64,000 nucleotides of DNA from UBA7803 sp034522075 (GTDB taxonomy: Bacteria > Pseudomonadota > Gammaproteobacteria > Pseudomonadales > Azotimanducaceae): NCBI GenBank assembly GCA_034522075.1, contig JAXHLO010000030.1:62001-126000 (forward strand), given 5' to 3'. The notes under the pieces were generated by a model. That model did not search any database. It had not been told where the DNA came from and saw only the letters and a list, made by a program, of their open reading frames with translations. This document shows, one piece after another, positions 25,854 through 35,520 of the stretch. How positions within the stretch are numbered: position 1 is the stretch's first letter; every line of letters begins with the position of its first letter. Position numbers and translations under genes: made by a program.

Positions 25854-28800
25854 GGTCGGTGGCGCGGAAGCGCACCTCCTCGCTGGCCAGTGCGTCGGCG
25901 GATTCGAGCACCTCGGTGAGGGCGATCTCAAAACTCTGCACCAGGCCCAGCAGGTTCTCGCTCGCCGGGTCGGCGAGGGCCAGTTCCAGGGTCTTGGAAG
26001 CTTCCTTGAGGCGCTGGGCGCCGAAGCTGCCGGCCACGCCGTGCAGGTTGTGCGCCAGGCGTTCGGCATCCTCGAGCTGCTGGTCGTGCACCAGCCGGCG
26101 CATGCGGGTTCCGGCATCGCCGTAGTAGCGGCCGAAGTCACCCATGAGTTTCAGCATCAGCCGCACATTGCCGTTGTGGCCTTTGATGGCGGCGCCGATA
26201 TCGATGCCGGGTACCCGTCGCATGGGCAACGCTTCCAGGTCCTGGCGGGTGGGTGCGGGGGCCGGCGGTTCCGGCTTCGGCGCGGCCGCTGGCGGGGCTG
26301 GAGGTTGCGCCGTGGCGTCGGCCTCAGCCGGCACGTTCTGATCGGTTGCCCGGCGGCGCCGGTTGGCCGTGCCGGATTCCGGCAGCAGGCTCGTCATGAC
26401 GCTGAGCAGTTCGTCGAAGTCGATGGGTTTGGTTACATAGGCGTCACAGCCGGCGTCCAGGGCCGCGGATTGACGGGTGGACAGGGCATCGGCCGAGACG
26501 GCGACGATGGGCAGGGTAATGCCCTGCTCGCGCAGAATGCGGGTGGCTTCCAGACCGTCGAGCAGGGGCATGTGGATGTCCATGAGCACGGCGTCGTAGT
26601 CGCTGGCCGTGGCGCGGTCCACGGCCTCGCGGCCGTTCTCGGCAATGTCCACCCGGGCGCCGGCCCGCTGCAGAAACTCGTTGGCCAGCTGCTGGTTGAT
26701 CGGGTTGTCCTCGGCCACCAGGATGGTGCGCCCCTCGAGAATGGACGTATTGCGCTCGCGGCTGCCGCTGCGGTGGGGCAGGCTGACTTCTTCGCCGGCG
26801 ATCTGCATGTGCACGGTGAAGCGGAACGTGCTGCCTTCGCCGAGTTCCGAGGCAACGTCGATCTCGCCGCCCATGACTTCCACCAGCCGGCGGCAGATGG
26901 TCAGCCCCAGACCGGTTCCGCCGAAACGCCGGGTGGTGGACGATTCGGCCTGCTCGAACGACTCGAACAGCCGCCGCTGCTGTTCTTCGCTGATGCCGAT
27001 ACCGGTGTCTTCCACGGCAATGGCCAGTACCAGATCCGGCGATGACAGGGATTCCACCTCGGCGCGCAGACGGATCGAACCGGATTCGGTGAACTTCACC
27101 GCATTGCCCACCAGATTGACCAGCACCTGCTGAAGGCGCATGGCGTCGCCCACCAGCAGGCCGTCGGCGGGAAACTCGGGGTGTTCGCGGGTGCGGTCGT
27201 CGAGCACGAACTCGAGCTTGCGGCGGCGCAGTTCGGTGCGGAACAGCCTTTCCACCTCACCCAGAGTGTCCGACAGCGTGAACGGCCGCTGCTCCAGGGT
27301 GAGCTTGCCGGCCTCGATCTTGGAGAAGTCGAGAATGTCGTTGACCAGAGTCAGCAGGCTCTCTGCCGCATTGCGGATGGAGGTCAGGTATTCGTGCTGC
27401 TTGCGGTCCAGCGAGGTATCCAGCGCCAGCTTGGAAAAGCCCACGATGGCGTTCATGGGTGTGCGGATCTCATGGCTCATGTTGGCCAGGAAGGCGCTTT
27501 TTGCCTGAGTCGCCGCCTCGGCGATCTGGCGCTGCTTGTCGGCCTGCTCGCGCTCGATTCGCTCCGATATATCGATGAGTGAGCCGTCGATGTATTCGAG
27601 CCCGTCCGCATCTTTGTTGAGCCGGGCGGTGAGTGCCATCCACAGGGTACGGCCCTGGCGGGTCACGCCCTGAGCTTCGAAGCCGCTCACCATGCCTTGC
27701 TGTTCGAGCTCCGAGAGGAACTGTCCGATGCGCTCCCGGGACAGAAACACCCGATCGAGCAGTTCCCGGTATTCGTCGAGGAGCTGCAGCACGTTATCGA
27801 AGCCGAGAATGCGGGCCAAGGTCGGGTTGGCCGACAGCAGCACGCCGTTGGGGCTGATGCGGAACAGCCCCTCGATGGCGTTATCGTAGAGCGTGCGGTA
27901 CTCGTCGCGGGTGGCCTGCAGATCGGCGTACAGGCGCGCGTTCTCGATGGATATGGCGGCCTGAGAGGCGAGCAGGGCGAGCACTTCCACGCGCTGGCGC
28001 GTGAATACCTCGGTGAGCCAGCTGTGCTCGATGTAGAGGATGCCGGTGATCTCGCCGCGGTGGACGATGGGCAGGCAGAGCACCGACAGCGGCTGCATGC
28101 GCTTGACGTAGGCATCCTGAGTGAACACGTCTTCCTGCGTGGCGTCGCCGATGACCAGGGTTTCCTTGGTGCGCGCCACGAACTGAATGATGCTCTCGGG
28201 TACCTCGTCGGAGGCTTCCAGCGGCATGGGCGGCGTGACCCGGTGGGTGGGCCCGCCGTCCACCGAGGCGATGGCTTCCACGTACAGACGCCGCTCATGG
28301 GCCAGCAGCATGCAGGCTTTCTGCGCGCCGGCGTGCTCGAGTGCCAGGCGCAGCAGCTTGGTGAGCACCTGGTCCAGCATGATCTCGCCGGAGATGGTCT
28401 GGGCTGCGCGCAGCACGGTGGTGGTATCGAGAATGCGCTCGTTGAATTCGCCCGTGTTGACGCTGGCACTGCGGCTGTGGATGTCGCGTACCGTCAGCTC
28501 CGCCAGATCGCCCACCGACAGCGAGCTGCCGTGGCGCGGCTCGTGGCCGTCCTGCAGCAGGGCGTGGAACTCGCGTTCGAGCTGGTTGGTCTTGGCCGCG
28601 GCGCCCCAGCGCAGATAGGCCTGATAGGCGTTGCGCGCGAACAGCTTGGCGAAATCCGTACGGCCGCTGCGCTCGCAGGCGCGCGCCGCCAGCTCGTAGG
28701 CCAGGGCTTCGTCGTTGGCCAGACCCAGGCGCCGGGAACGGTCGGCGGCCTGTTCGTAGAGCTCCAGGGCACGGGTGGTGTGGCCGCGCTGCCAGGCAAG

Positions 28801-31800
28801 CTCGGCATTCAGCAGCAGAATCTTGGGTTCCACGTGGGTGGCGCCCTGCTTCTGCCAGCGGGCGAGCTGGCGCAGATTGCGACGCACCACCGCATGACCG
28901 CGGCGGATGCTGGCGGCCGTGGGCGCTGTCTCGGCGGATTCATCCGGGCCGGGCCGGGCCATGCGCAGATACACCAGGCTCTCGGCGAAGCGCAGCAGGG
29001 TGAGCAGCGGCGAGCCAGCCAGGTGTCTGCCGTAGTCGTTGGCCAGCCGCAGGATGTTGTTGGCGCCCTGGAAATCCTGGAACAGCACCGCGTAGTACAG
29101 ACGCAGGACATAGACCACGCCGTGGGCGGCCACATCCTCGGTATTGTGAATGGCCAGGTTCTGGCCCCGTTCCGGGTCCGGGTCTACGTCGGCCTGGCCG
29201 ACCAGGCTGTTGACGATCTGCAGCACGAAGCGGGTGATGTTGATGCCGGTGACGTGCTGGTATTGGGTCAGCTGTGAGACCTGGCCGTGCAGCGCCTGCT
29301 TCAGCGAGCCGAGTTCGGCGCCGCGGACCATGGCATTGGTGGCGTAGAAGGCGCTGGCGGCAGCGGCGAACTCGTAGTCGTGGCGCGCGATGCTGGTGGC
29401 CAGGTTCTCCGTGAGCGCGTTCAGAGTGTGATCCAGGGAGGTGAACCAGGGGTCCACCAGGCCGTTCAGCAGGGTAAGGCTGCGCACGGAAAAGCTTTCG
29501 CCGGGGAATCGCGCCGCCAGCACCCGGGCCTGGTCGGCGTTGCGCCGGGCGGCAGCACCGTCACCGTCGACGAAGGCAATGGCCGCCTGTGCTGCATGGG
29601 CGAAGGCCACTTCCGCCGAATAGCCGGAACGCCGCGCCCGCTGCTGCACGGCCCGGGCCAGCGCCGGCTGCCGCAGCGAACCCAGGTGATAACCGATGTG
29701 CAACGCATAACCGTACAGGCGGAAAATCTCGTGGACCTGGAGATCGTCCACCACGCGGATGGGCGTGGGCAGGCGCCGGTCGAAGTGCCGCGCCAGACGC
29801 CTGCCCAGGCGAGCGCCGCGCTCCATCAGCCGGCGCTGCCAGGCTGGGCCTGAAGGCCGTGCCGGCAGGCGTGCGCCCAGATGGGCCAGTGCCGCTTCCG
29901 CCAGCTTGTCGGCTTCACCCAGGCGGTTCTGCACAGCGGCAGCCCGGACCCGCACCTCGTCGATGACGCTGCTCTCCGCGGTGGTTTCGCGGATCACCCG
30001 ATAAAGCTGGTGGAAGTCGCCGCACAGGAAAGCGGCCTCCGCTGCACACTCGCTCAGCTCGAGCCCCGTAGCCCCGTCGATATCGTCGCGCATGACCGCC
30101 AGGCCGCTGCGGGCGTATTTGTAGGCGGCCTGGAAGCGCCCCTGCTGCAGCGCGGCGCGGGCCGCCAGCAGATTGTGGTAAGCCACGTCGGCACGCTGGT
30201 CCCGGTCGGCGCTGAGGAAGTCCACGGCGGCATTCAGATGATTGGCCAGGTGCATGACGCTGGTCCCGGAACGCGGCCGCATGCTCTTCAGCGCCTGAGT
30301 GATGGCGGCGTGCCGGCGCGGTTTGTCCTCCCGCGGCTGGCTGGCATAGAGCAGCGCGCGAATACGCGGGTGGGAGAATCGGTAGAGCTTGTCCGCCGTG
30401 TCGCCGTCGTCCTCGACGTTGCGCACCAGCGCGGCGCTGATGGCAGGACGCAGGACGCTGGCGGTGTCGGCGGCGTCGGTTGGCAGCAGTTCGCGGATCA
30501 GCGCACCGGTGAACTCATCGCCGATGGCCGCGCCCCAGCGCAGGGCCTCGCGGGTCTGTTCCGGCAGTGACTCGAGCTGCTTGCGCACCCGGTCGGAGGA
30601 GTTGTTGCTGAAGTAGTGGCTGCGCACCTGCTCGAGGTCCCAGCGCCACTCACCGTCCGCGGTGTTGTAGGCGATGATCTGCTCCTCGTGCAGCTCGAAG
30701 ATGAGCTCGAGCAGGTGGCCGGGCACGCCGTCGGTCTTGCCGTGCAGCTCCGCTGCGAGTTCGCGCACACGGGCTTCACCGTGCGAGAGCATGTCTGCCA
30801 GCAGCTTGCGTACGTCGCCTTTGCTCAGGGGCTGCAACGGCACGCGCACGTGCTTGGTGGCCAGGCGCGGCCGCTCGAACAGAGCCGGGTCGGCCTCTTC
30901 CTGAGTGAAGGCCAGCAGCACATACCGCAGCTCGGCAGTGGTATTGACCAGGTGCGCCAGATCGTCCTCGGGTTGCTGGTCGGCATTTTCGACGATGACG
31001 CACACCGGGTGGGGGCTGATGGCGCGCAGGGCATGCATGACCGCCAGGGCTGGCGCCGCTGCGGCTTCGTCAGTGCCGCCGGCGCGGTTTTCCAGCACCG
31101 GCTGCAGCTCCGGCATGTAGGCGGCCAGGCACGCCAGGCTCGGTGGTGGCAGCCGCTGCAGGCGGTCGAGCAGCTCCTGGCCCTCCGGCGGCGGCAGCGA
31201 CAGAGCCTGGCGGATGAGCAGGCGCAACAGGTCGAGCCACATGCCGGCGCCATCCCGGTAGGGACTGCCGCGCAGATTGATGCGAGCGGTGAGAAGCTCG
31301 TGTTCCAGCGTATTGCGCTGCAGGGCATCGCACAGGGCCGTTTTCCCCATGCCGCCGGCGCCGTTGATCTCGACGATCATGCTCTCGCCGGACAGTGTGC
31401 GTTCCACGGCCGCGCGCAGGTCGTCCAGGGGTGCCTCCCGGCCATACAGACGTTTGGGCAGCGAAAGTTGTCCGGGCGCATCCGTGCGGCCCAGGCGGAA
31501 CGGAATCACGGCAGCATGCTGCTGGCCTTCCGCCAGGTCGTCCCGGGCGGCGGCCGCGCTCTGATAGCGGTCTTCGGGTTGCTTGGCGAGCAGCTTCTGC
31601 ACCACGTCCGACAGCCATTGCGGCACGTCGGGGTTTGTCACGTGCAGCGGCTTGGGCGTGCTGGCGATGTGGGCGTGGATCATCTCCAGGGGATCGTTGC
31701 CGGTGAACGGTGTGGCGCCGGAGAACAGTTCGTAGAACGTGACCCCCAGTGAATACAGGTCGGTGCGATAGTCCACCACCCGGTTCACCCGCCCGGTCTG

Positions 31801-32334
31801 CTCGGGGGAGATATACGGCAAGGTACCGGTCAGGTGGCTGCCGGCTTCCTGCAGCGGGTACTCCCGCGGCGCCAGGGTCGCCAGGCCGAAGTCGATGATC
31901 TGCACGTCCAGAGTGTCGTCCAGGACGATGACGTTGCCCGGATTCAGGTCGCGGTGAATGACGCCTTCGTCGTGGATGGATTGCAGGGCGTGGGCCAGGG
32001 TCATGGCCACGTCAATGCGTTCGTCGAGCGTCAGGGCGTCAGCGCGGATGAACTCGCGCAGTGCCCGGGCGCCGCTGTCCTCGAAGATGATGCGGTGCTC
32101 GCTGTCGTCCATGGACAGCGCGCGGCAGACGTATGGGCTGGTCAGCGACTGATTGAGTTTGAACTCGTGCTGGTAGCGGGCGATGGAGCTGCCGTTACGG
32201 GCCCCCGGTTTCAGCGCCTTGATGATGACCGCCTGGCCGTCCCACTGGGATCGTTTCACCAGGGTGGTGGCACTCTCATAGATGGTTCTGTCTACGCCCT
32301 TCGCCACTGAATCAGTCCATGAAAACGCCGGCAC
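25840..32334 (-). CDS. Giant hybrid kinase: Ser/Thr kinase - AAA - GAF - PAS - histidine kinase - receiver - Hpt
   Basis: The 2164-residue protein has no obvious transmembrane helix. In order it has: a protein kinase domain (about residues 10-270; VIIKALKPG, HRDLNPGN at about 127-134, IIDFGLA, SPEQTGR); an AAA/STAND-type ATPase with Walker A GAGGMGKTAL (about 325-334); a long helical, TPR-like region (about 600-1300); GAF (about 1310-1465); PAS (about 1475-1590); HisKA with FLANMSHEIRTPMN (His about 1622); HATPase (about 1725-1840; NLVGNAVKFT, VEDTGIGIS, GGTGLGLTI); a receiver (VLMDIHMP, Asp about 1918); and a C-terminal Hpt (AHNLHGVAGSFGA, about 2092). This is the ATP-binding sensor histidine kinase family of multidomain kinases. 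It should feed a phosphorelay to the adjacent regulator at 32401. Input signal unknown. Confidence 0.9.
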   Translation of the reverse strand: MPAFSWTDSVAKGVDRTIYESATTLVKRSQWDGQAVIIKALKPGARNGSSIARYQHEFKLNQSLTSPYVCRALSMDDSEHRIIFEDSGARALREFIRADALTLDERIDVAMTLAHALQSIHDEGVIHRDLNPGNVIVLDDTLDVQIIDFGLATLAPREYPLQEAGSHLTGTLPYISPEQTGRVNRVVDYRTDLYSLGVTFYELFSGATPFTGNDPLEMIHAHIASTPKPLHVTNPDVPQWLSDVVQKLLAKQPEDRYQSAAAARDDLAEGQQHAAVIPFRLGRTDAPGQLSLPKRLYGREAPLDDLRAAVERTLSGESMIVEINGAGGMGKTALCDALQRNTLEHELLTARINLRGSPYRDGAGMWLDLLRLLIRQALSLPPPEGQELLDRLQRLPPPSLACLAAYMPELQPVLENRAGGTDEAAAAPALAVMHALRAISPHPVCVIVENADQQPEDDLAHLVNTTAELRYVLLAFTQEEADPALFERPRLATKHVRVPLQPLSKGDVRKLLADMLSHGEARVRELAAELHGKTDGVPGHLLELIFELHEEQIIAYNTADGEWRWDLEQVRSHYFSNNSSDRVRKQLESLPEQTREALRWGAAIGDEFTGALIRELLPTDAADTASVLRPAISAALVRNVEDDGDTADKLYRFSHPRIRALLYASQPREDKPRRHAAITQALKSMRPRSGTSVMHLANHLNAAVDFLSADRDQRADVAYHNLLAARAALQQGRFQAAYKYARSGLAVMRDDIDGATGLELSECAAEAAFLCGDFHQLYRVIRETTAESSVIDEVRVRAAAVQNRLGEADKLAEAALAHLGARLPARPSGPAWQRRLMERGARLGRRLARHFDRRLPTPIRVVDDLQVHEIFRLYGYALHIGYHLGSLRQPALARAVQQRARRSGYSAEVAFAHAAQAAIAFVDGDGAAARRNADQARVLAARFPGESFSVRSLTLLNGLVDPWFTSLDHTLNALTENLATSIARHDYEFAAAASAFYATNAMVRGAELGSLKQALHGQVSQLTQYQHVTGINITRFVLQIVNSLVGQADVDPDPERGQNLAIHNTEDVAAHGVVYVLRLYYAVLFQDFQGANNILRLANDYGRHLAGSPLLTLLRFAESLVYLRMARPGPDESAETAPTAASIRRGHAVVRRNLRQLARWQKQGATHVEPKILLLNAELAWQRGHTTRALELYEQAADRSRRLGLANDEALAYELAARACERSGRTDFAKLFARNAYQAYLRWGAAAKTNQLEREFHALLQDGHEPRHGSSLSVGDLAELTVRDIHSRSASVNTGEFNERILDTTTVLRAAQTISGEIMLDQVLTKLLRLALEHAGAQKACMLLAHERRLYVEAIASVDGGPTHRVTPPMPLEASDEVPESIIQFVARTKETLVIGDATQEDVFTQDAYVKRMQPLSVLCLPIVHRGEITGILYIEHSWLTEVFTRQRVEVLALLASQAAISIENARLYADLQATRDEYRTLYDNAIEGLFRISPNGVLLSANPTLARILGFDNVLQLLDEYRELLDRVFLSRERIGQFLSELEQQGMVSGFEAQGVTRQGRTLWMALTARLNKDADGLEYIDGSLIDISERIEREQADKQRQIAEAATQAKSAFLANMSHEIRTPMNAIVGFSKLALDTSLDRKQHEYLTSIRNAAESLLTLVNDILDFSKIEAGKLTLEQRPFTLSDTLGEVERLFRTELRRRKLEFVLDDRTREHPEFPADGLLVGDAMRLQQVLVNLVGNAVKFTESGSIRLRAEVESLSSPDLVLAIAVEDTGIGISEEQQRRLFESFEQAESSTTRRFGGTGLGLTICRRLVEVMGGEIDVASELGEGSTFRFTVHMQIAGEEVSLPHRSGSRERNTSILEGRTILVAEDNPINQQLANEFLQRAGARVDIAENGREAVDRATASDYDAVLMDIHMPLLDGLEATRILREQGITLPIVAVSADALSTRQSAALDAGCDAYVTKPIDFDELLSVMTSLLPESGTANRRRRATDQNVPAEADATAQPPAPPAAAPKPEPPAPAPTRQDLEALPMRRVPGIDIGAAIKGHNGNVRLMLKLMGDFGRYYGDAGTRMRRLVHDQQLEDAERLAHNLHGVAGSFGAQRLKEASKTLELALADPASENLLGLVQSFEIALTEVLESADALASEEVRFRATDLSGQ

Positions 32335-32400
32335 CCGCGATCATAACGCGGGTCCGGATGGTGCCGCAGCCGGCCACGCGGGCCCCGGGTGCGGCCGCGA

Positions 32401-33108
32401 TCAGGTGACCTCGGGGGTGAACAGGTAGCCTGTGCCGTGAATGGTGGTGATGATCTTGGCGGTGGACGCGCGCTCGCCGAGTTTCTTGCGCAGCTGACCC
32501 ACCAGTACGTCGATGTAGCGGTCGTCGGGAAACCACTCCCGGTTGCGGATCCGGTTCATCAACTGATCCCGGTTCATCACTTCTCCGGCACGTTCCATGA
32601 ATGCCAGCAGCAACTGATACTCGCCGGCGGACAGGGTAGCTTTCTCGCCGTCGGGCGCCGTCAGCTCGCGCTTGTTCAGATCGAGCTGCCAGCCGTCGAA
32701 GTTGCGGATGTGGTTCTTGCGGCGCTGACGCTGCTGAATGTGCACGCGGCGGATGAGGTTGCGGGCCCGCGACAGCAGCTCCCGCGGATCGAAGGGCTTG
32801 GTGACGTAATCGTCGGCCCCGCTTTCCAGGCCCAGAATCTTGTCGATCTGCTCCTGCTTGCTGGTGACCATGATGATCCCCAGATCCGATTCGGCACGGA
32901 TTTCGCGGGCGATGGTCAGGCCGTCTTTGCCCGGCAGCTTGATGTCGAGCAGCACCAGGATGACGTCCCGTTCCAGGACGATGGGCAGTACGTCATCGCC
33001 GGAGCCGGTGGCGCTGACCTTGAACCCTTCTTCCTCGAAATAGGAGACGAGTTGTTCCCGCGTGATAGGCTCGTCTTCGACGACGAGAATGTGTTCCTGT
33101 TCGGCCAT
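32401..33108 (-). CDS. OmpR-family response regulator, ArcA/TorR-like
   Basis: The 235-residue protein has an N-terminal receiver (HILVVEDEPITREQL, phosphoacceptor Asp55 in VLLDIKLPGKDG, ILGLESGADDYVTKPFDPRE) and a C-terminal winged-helix domain (NFDGWQLDLNKRELTAPDG, GEVMNRDQLMNRIRNREW, IHGTGYLFTPE). ILGLESGADDYVTKPF plus FDGWQLD most resembles ArcA and TorR. The ATG at 33108 has an AGGG Shine-Dalgarno; longer in-frame starts up to 33279 look non-coding. The giant hybrid kinase begins 66 bases downstream on the same strand, and its Hpt domain is the natural phosphodonor. Target genes are unknown. Confidence 0.9.
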   Translation of the reverse strand: MAEQEHILVVEDEPITREQLVSYFEEEGFKVSATGSGDDVLPIVLERDVILVLLDIKLPGKDGLTIAREIRAESDLGIIMVTSKQEQIDKILGLESGADDYVTKPFDPRELLSRARNLIRRVHIQQRQRRKNHIRNFDGWQLDLNKRELTAPDGEKATLSAGEYQLLLAFMERAGEVMNRDQLMNRIRNREWFPDDRYIDVLVGQLRKKLGERASTAKIITTIHGTGYLFTPEVT

Positions 33109-33344
33109 AGTTCCCTGTCCTGTTGGAACGTCAGTCGGCGCTCCGGCATGATCCACACTCATGATCCATGCTCTGGTACGCCGCCTGCTACGTGGTTGCG
33201 CCGCACGGGGCGCCGCCGGTGTCCTCTCGCAGCTTAGCTGGTGAATTGAATTGCGTTCGAACCACTGGAAGTAATGCATCTCGGTGAGACAAATTCAACC
33301 CGGGGTAGCCAGCTTGAGCGCTGCATCACGTAAACTGCGCGTCC

Positions 33345-33632
33345 ATGGTCAAAATTCCCACACATACCCTCTCTCCGGAAGCGCTGCGCGGCGTCGTTGA
33401 AGCCTTCGTGCTGCGCGAAGGTACCGATTATGGACACAGGGACATCTCCCTGGAAGAGAAATGCGCTGCGGTGGAACGTCAGATCGCTGCCGGGCAGGCG
33501 GAAGTCTGGTTCGATCCGGCCACGGGGACGACGGATATCAGGGAGCCGGGCGATAATGTCGATAAGACCGCCGCCGGCAGCCGCAACGCGGACGCGCGGT
33601 CACACGAAACACAAGGAGGCTTCGATGCATGA
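33345..33632 (+). CDS. yheU: YheU family protein (UPF0270)
   Basis: The first 70 residues match UPF0270: MVKIPTHTLSPEALRGVVEA, FVLREGTDYGHRDISLEEK and VERQIAAGQAEVWFDPATGT. The 95-residue product carries about 23 residues of non-conserved tail beyond the E. coli protein. Function is unknown. The gene is divergent from the ArcA-like regulator; the 236-base space between them holds nothing I can assign beyond presumed promoters. Its stop codon overlaps the start of the next gene by 8 bases. Confidence 0.85.
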   Translation: MVKIPTHTLSPEALRGVVEAFVLREGTDYGHRDISLEEKCAAVERQIAAGQAEVWFDPATGTTDIREPGDNVDKTAAGSRNADARSHETQGGFDA

Positions 33633-34131
33633 TCGGAAAGGTGCGGGCGGCTCGATGAAAGGGGCGCTGCTGGTGCTTGGTGCCTGGTTGTGCAGTGCAG
33701 CGGCCATTGCCGAAGTAACCCTGGAGACTTCGGTCAGAAAGGTGGAGACCACCCTGGACGGCAGCGGGCAGGTAAAGCGGGAGTTGCTGGCCACCGACGA
33801 TGTGGTGCCTGGGGAGGAACTGCGCTACACGATCCGCTTCACCAACGAATCCCGAACGGCGGTGGATGCCGAACGCATCGTCATCACCAACCCGATTCCT
33901 GAGGGGACCCGCTACGTGGCCGACAGCGCCGGCGGTGACGGGACCATGGTGGAATATTCCGGCGACGGAGACGAGTTTCACGCCAGCGAAGCCGGTATCG
34001 CCGCCGCGGCGGAAACCGGACCGGCCGGCGATGACGGCGCGAGCCGCGTACACAGCCTGCGCTGGACCTATCAGCGCGAGCTCGGCCCGGACGAATCCGG
34101 CGAGGTCTATTTCCACGTGCGCATGCTATGA
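33625..34131 (+). CDS. Secreted DUF11-like protein
   Basis: From the ATG at 33625 (AAGGAGG Shine-Dalgarno) the protein has 168 residues. A signal peptide, MKGALLVLGAWLCSAAAIA, is preceded by about ten basic residues (MHDRKGAGGS), so the true start could be the internal Met. The mature part has one immunoglobulin-like DUF11-type domain: LLATDDVVPGEELRYTIRF, IVITNPIPEGTRYVADSAGG and GPDESGEVYFHVRML. It is exported to the periplasm or cell surface. It overlaps yheU by 8 bases and ppnN by 4 (ATGA), so its translation is coupled to a cytoplasmic nucleotide enzyme. Function is unknown. Confidence 0.75.
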   Translation: MHDRKGAGGSMKGALLVLGAWLCSAAAIAEVTLETSVRKVETTLDGSGQVKRELLATDDVVPGEELRYTIRFTNESRTAVDAERIVITNPIPEGTRYVADSAGGDGTMVEYSGDGDEFHASEAGIAAAAETGPAGDDGASRVHSLRWTYQRELGPDESGEVYFHVRML

Positions 34132-35513
34132 CCCGTCGGTTCAATGTGGAAAAGCACCGCGACCCGGTCCATGTAGGGCCGCGGGGCACCCTGGAGCTGC
34201 TCTCGCAGCTCGAGGTGCAGGCGCTGACCAGCTCGGCTCAGGAAACCCAGCTGCTCGAGCTGTTCCGGCGCTGTGCCCTGGCCGTGTTGAATACCGGCAA
34301 CGAGATCGACGACTCTGCCGCCCTGTTCGAGGCGTACGACGACTTTTCCATCGAGGTCGGCCGCCGCACCCGCGGACTCAAGCTCATCATCAAGAACGCC
34401 CCGGCCAGTGCCTTCGTCGATGGCCGTATCGTCGAGGGTATCCGCCAGCACCTGTTCGCCGTGCTGCGCGACATCGTCTACACGGGTACCGACATTGCCG
34501 ACAGCGACCTGTCCGACTCCGCCGGCGTCACCGACGCGGTATTCCAGATTCTCAAGCACGCGCGCATCCTCAATCCCAACCAGGCGCCGAATCTGGTGGT
34601 GTGCTGGGGCGGACACTCCATCAGCCGCCGCGAGTACGATTACACCAAGGAAGTGGGCTATCAGCTCGGGCTGCGCGGGCTGGACATCTGTACCGGCTGC
34701 GGACCCGGCGCCATGAAGGGGCCCATGAAGGGAGCGGCGGTCGGTCATGCCAAGCAGCGCCTGCGCGATGGCCGTTACCTGGGCCTGTCCGAGCCCGGCA
34801 TCATCGCCGCAGAGCCGCCTAATCCCATGGTCAGCCACCTGGTGGTCATGCCCGATATCGAGAAGCGCCTGGAAGGCTTTCTGCGTCTGGCCCACGGCAT
34901 CGTGGTGTTTCCCGGCGGCGTGGGAACGGCCGAAGAAATCCTCTATCTCCTGGGGGTTCTGCTCGACCCCGCCAACCGCCGTCAGGAGCTGCCAGTCATC
35001 TTCACCGGGCCGGCGGAAAGCGTGGAGTACTTCCACGAGCTGGATGCGTTCCTGCGCCTGGCGCTGGGCGACGAGATCGCCGAACGCTACGAAATCGTCA
35101 CCGGTGATGCCGCCCGGGTGGGTGATCTCATGGGCAAGCGGATCCGCCAGGTGCGCCGGCAGCGGCGCCGCGACGGCGATGCCTACTATTTCAACTGGCT
35201 CATGCAGATTCCGTATGCCCACCAGACGCCGTTCGTAGTGGATCATCCCAGCGTGGCGGGTCTGAAGCTGTCCCGGGATCTGCCCAATCACGAACTCGCC
35301 GTCGAGCTGCGGCGGGCCTTCTCGGCCATCGTCACGGGCAACGTCAAAGACTACGGCATCCGTATGATCCAGCGGCACGGGCCATTCGAGCTGCACAGCG
35401 ATGCCAGCCTCATGGAGGGCCTCGACCACCTGCTGCGGCAGTTCGTGGCCCAGGGCCGTATGAAGCTGGAGGGGGCCCACTACGACCCCTGCTATCGGGT
35501 GCTGCGGGTTTGA
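34128..35513 (+). CDS. ppnN: Pyrimidine/purine nucleotide 5'-monophosphate nucleosidase PpnN
   Basis: The 461-residue protein matches PpnN (YgdH) over its length. The N-terminal domain has ELLSQLEVQALTSSAQETQL. The LOG-fold core has VCWGGHSISRREYDYTKEVG, CTGCGPGAMKGPMKGAAVGH and FPGGVGTAEEILYLLGV (PGGxGTxxE motif), and the C-terminal domain contains LSRDLPNHELAVELRRAFSA. In E. coli the enzyme cleaves nucleotide monophosphates to base and ribose 5-phosphate and is activated by (p)ppGpp. It overlaps the upstream secreted-protein gene by four bases and is followed 7 bases later by ccmA. Confidence 0.94.
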   Translation: MTRRFNVEKHRDPVHVGPRGTLELLSQLEVQALTSSAQETQLLELFRRCALAVLNTGNEIDDSAALFEAYDDFSIEVGRRTRGLKLIIKNAPASAFVDGRIVEGIRQHLFAVLRDIVYTGTDIADSDLSDSAGVTDAVFQILKHARILNPNQAPNLVVCWGGHSISRREYDYTKEVGYQLGLRGLDICTGCGPGAMKGPMKGAAVGHAKQRLRDGRYLGLSEPGIIAAEPPNPMVSHLVVMPDIEKRLEGFLRLAHGIVVFPGGVGTAEEILYLLGVLLDPANRRQELPVIFTGPAESVEYFHELDAFLRLALGDEIAERYEIVTGDAARVGDLMGKRIRQVRRQRRRDGDAYYFNWLMQIPYAHQTPFVVDHPSVAGLKLSRDLPNHELAVELRRAFSAIVTGNVKDYGIRMIQRHGPFELHSDASLMEGLDHLLRQFVAQGRMKLEGAHYDPCYRVLRV

Positions 35514-35520
35514 GCGCAGC

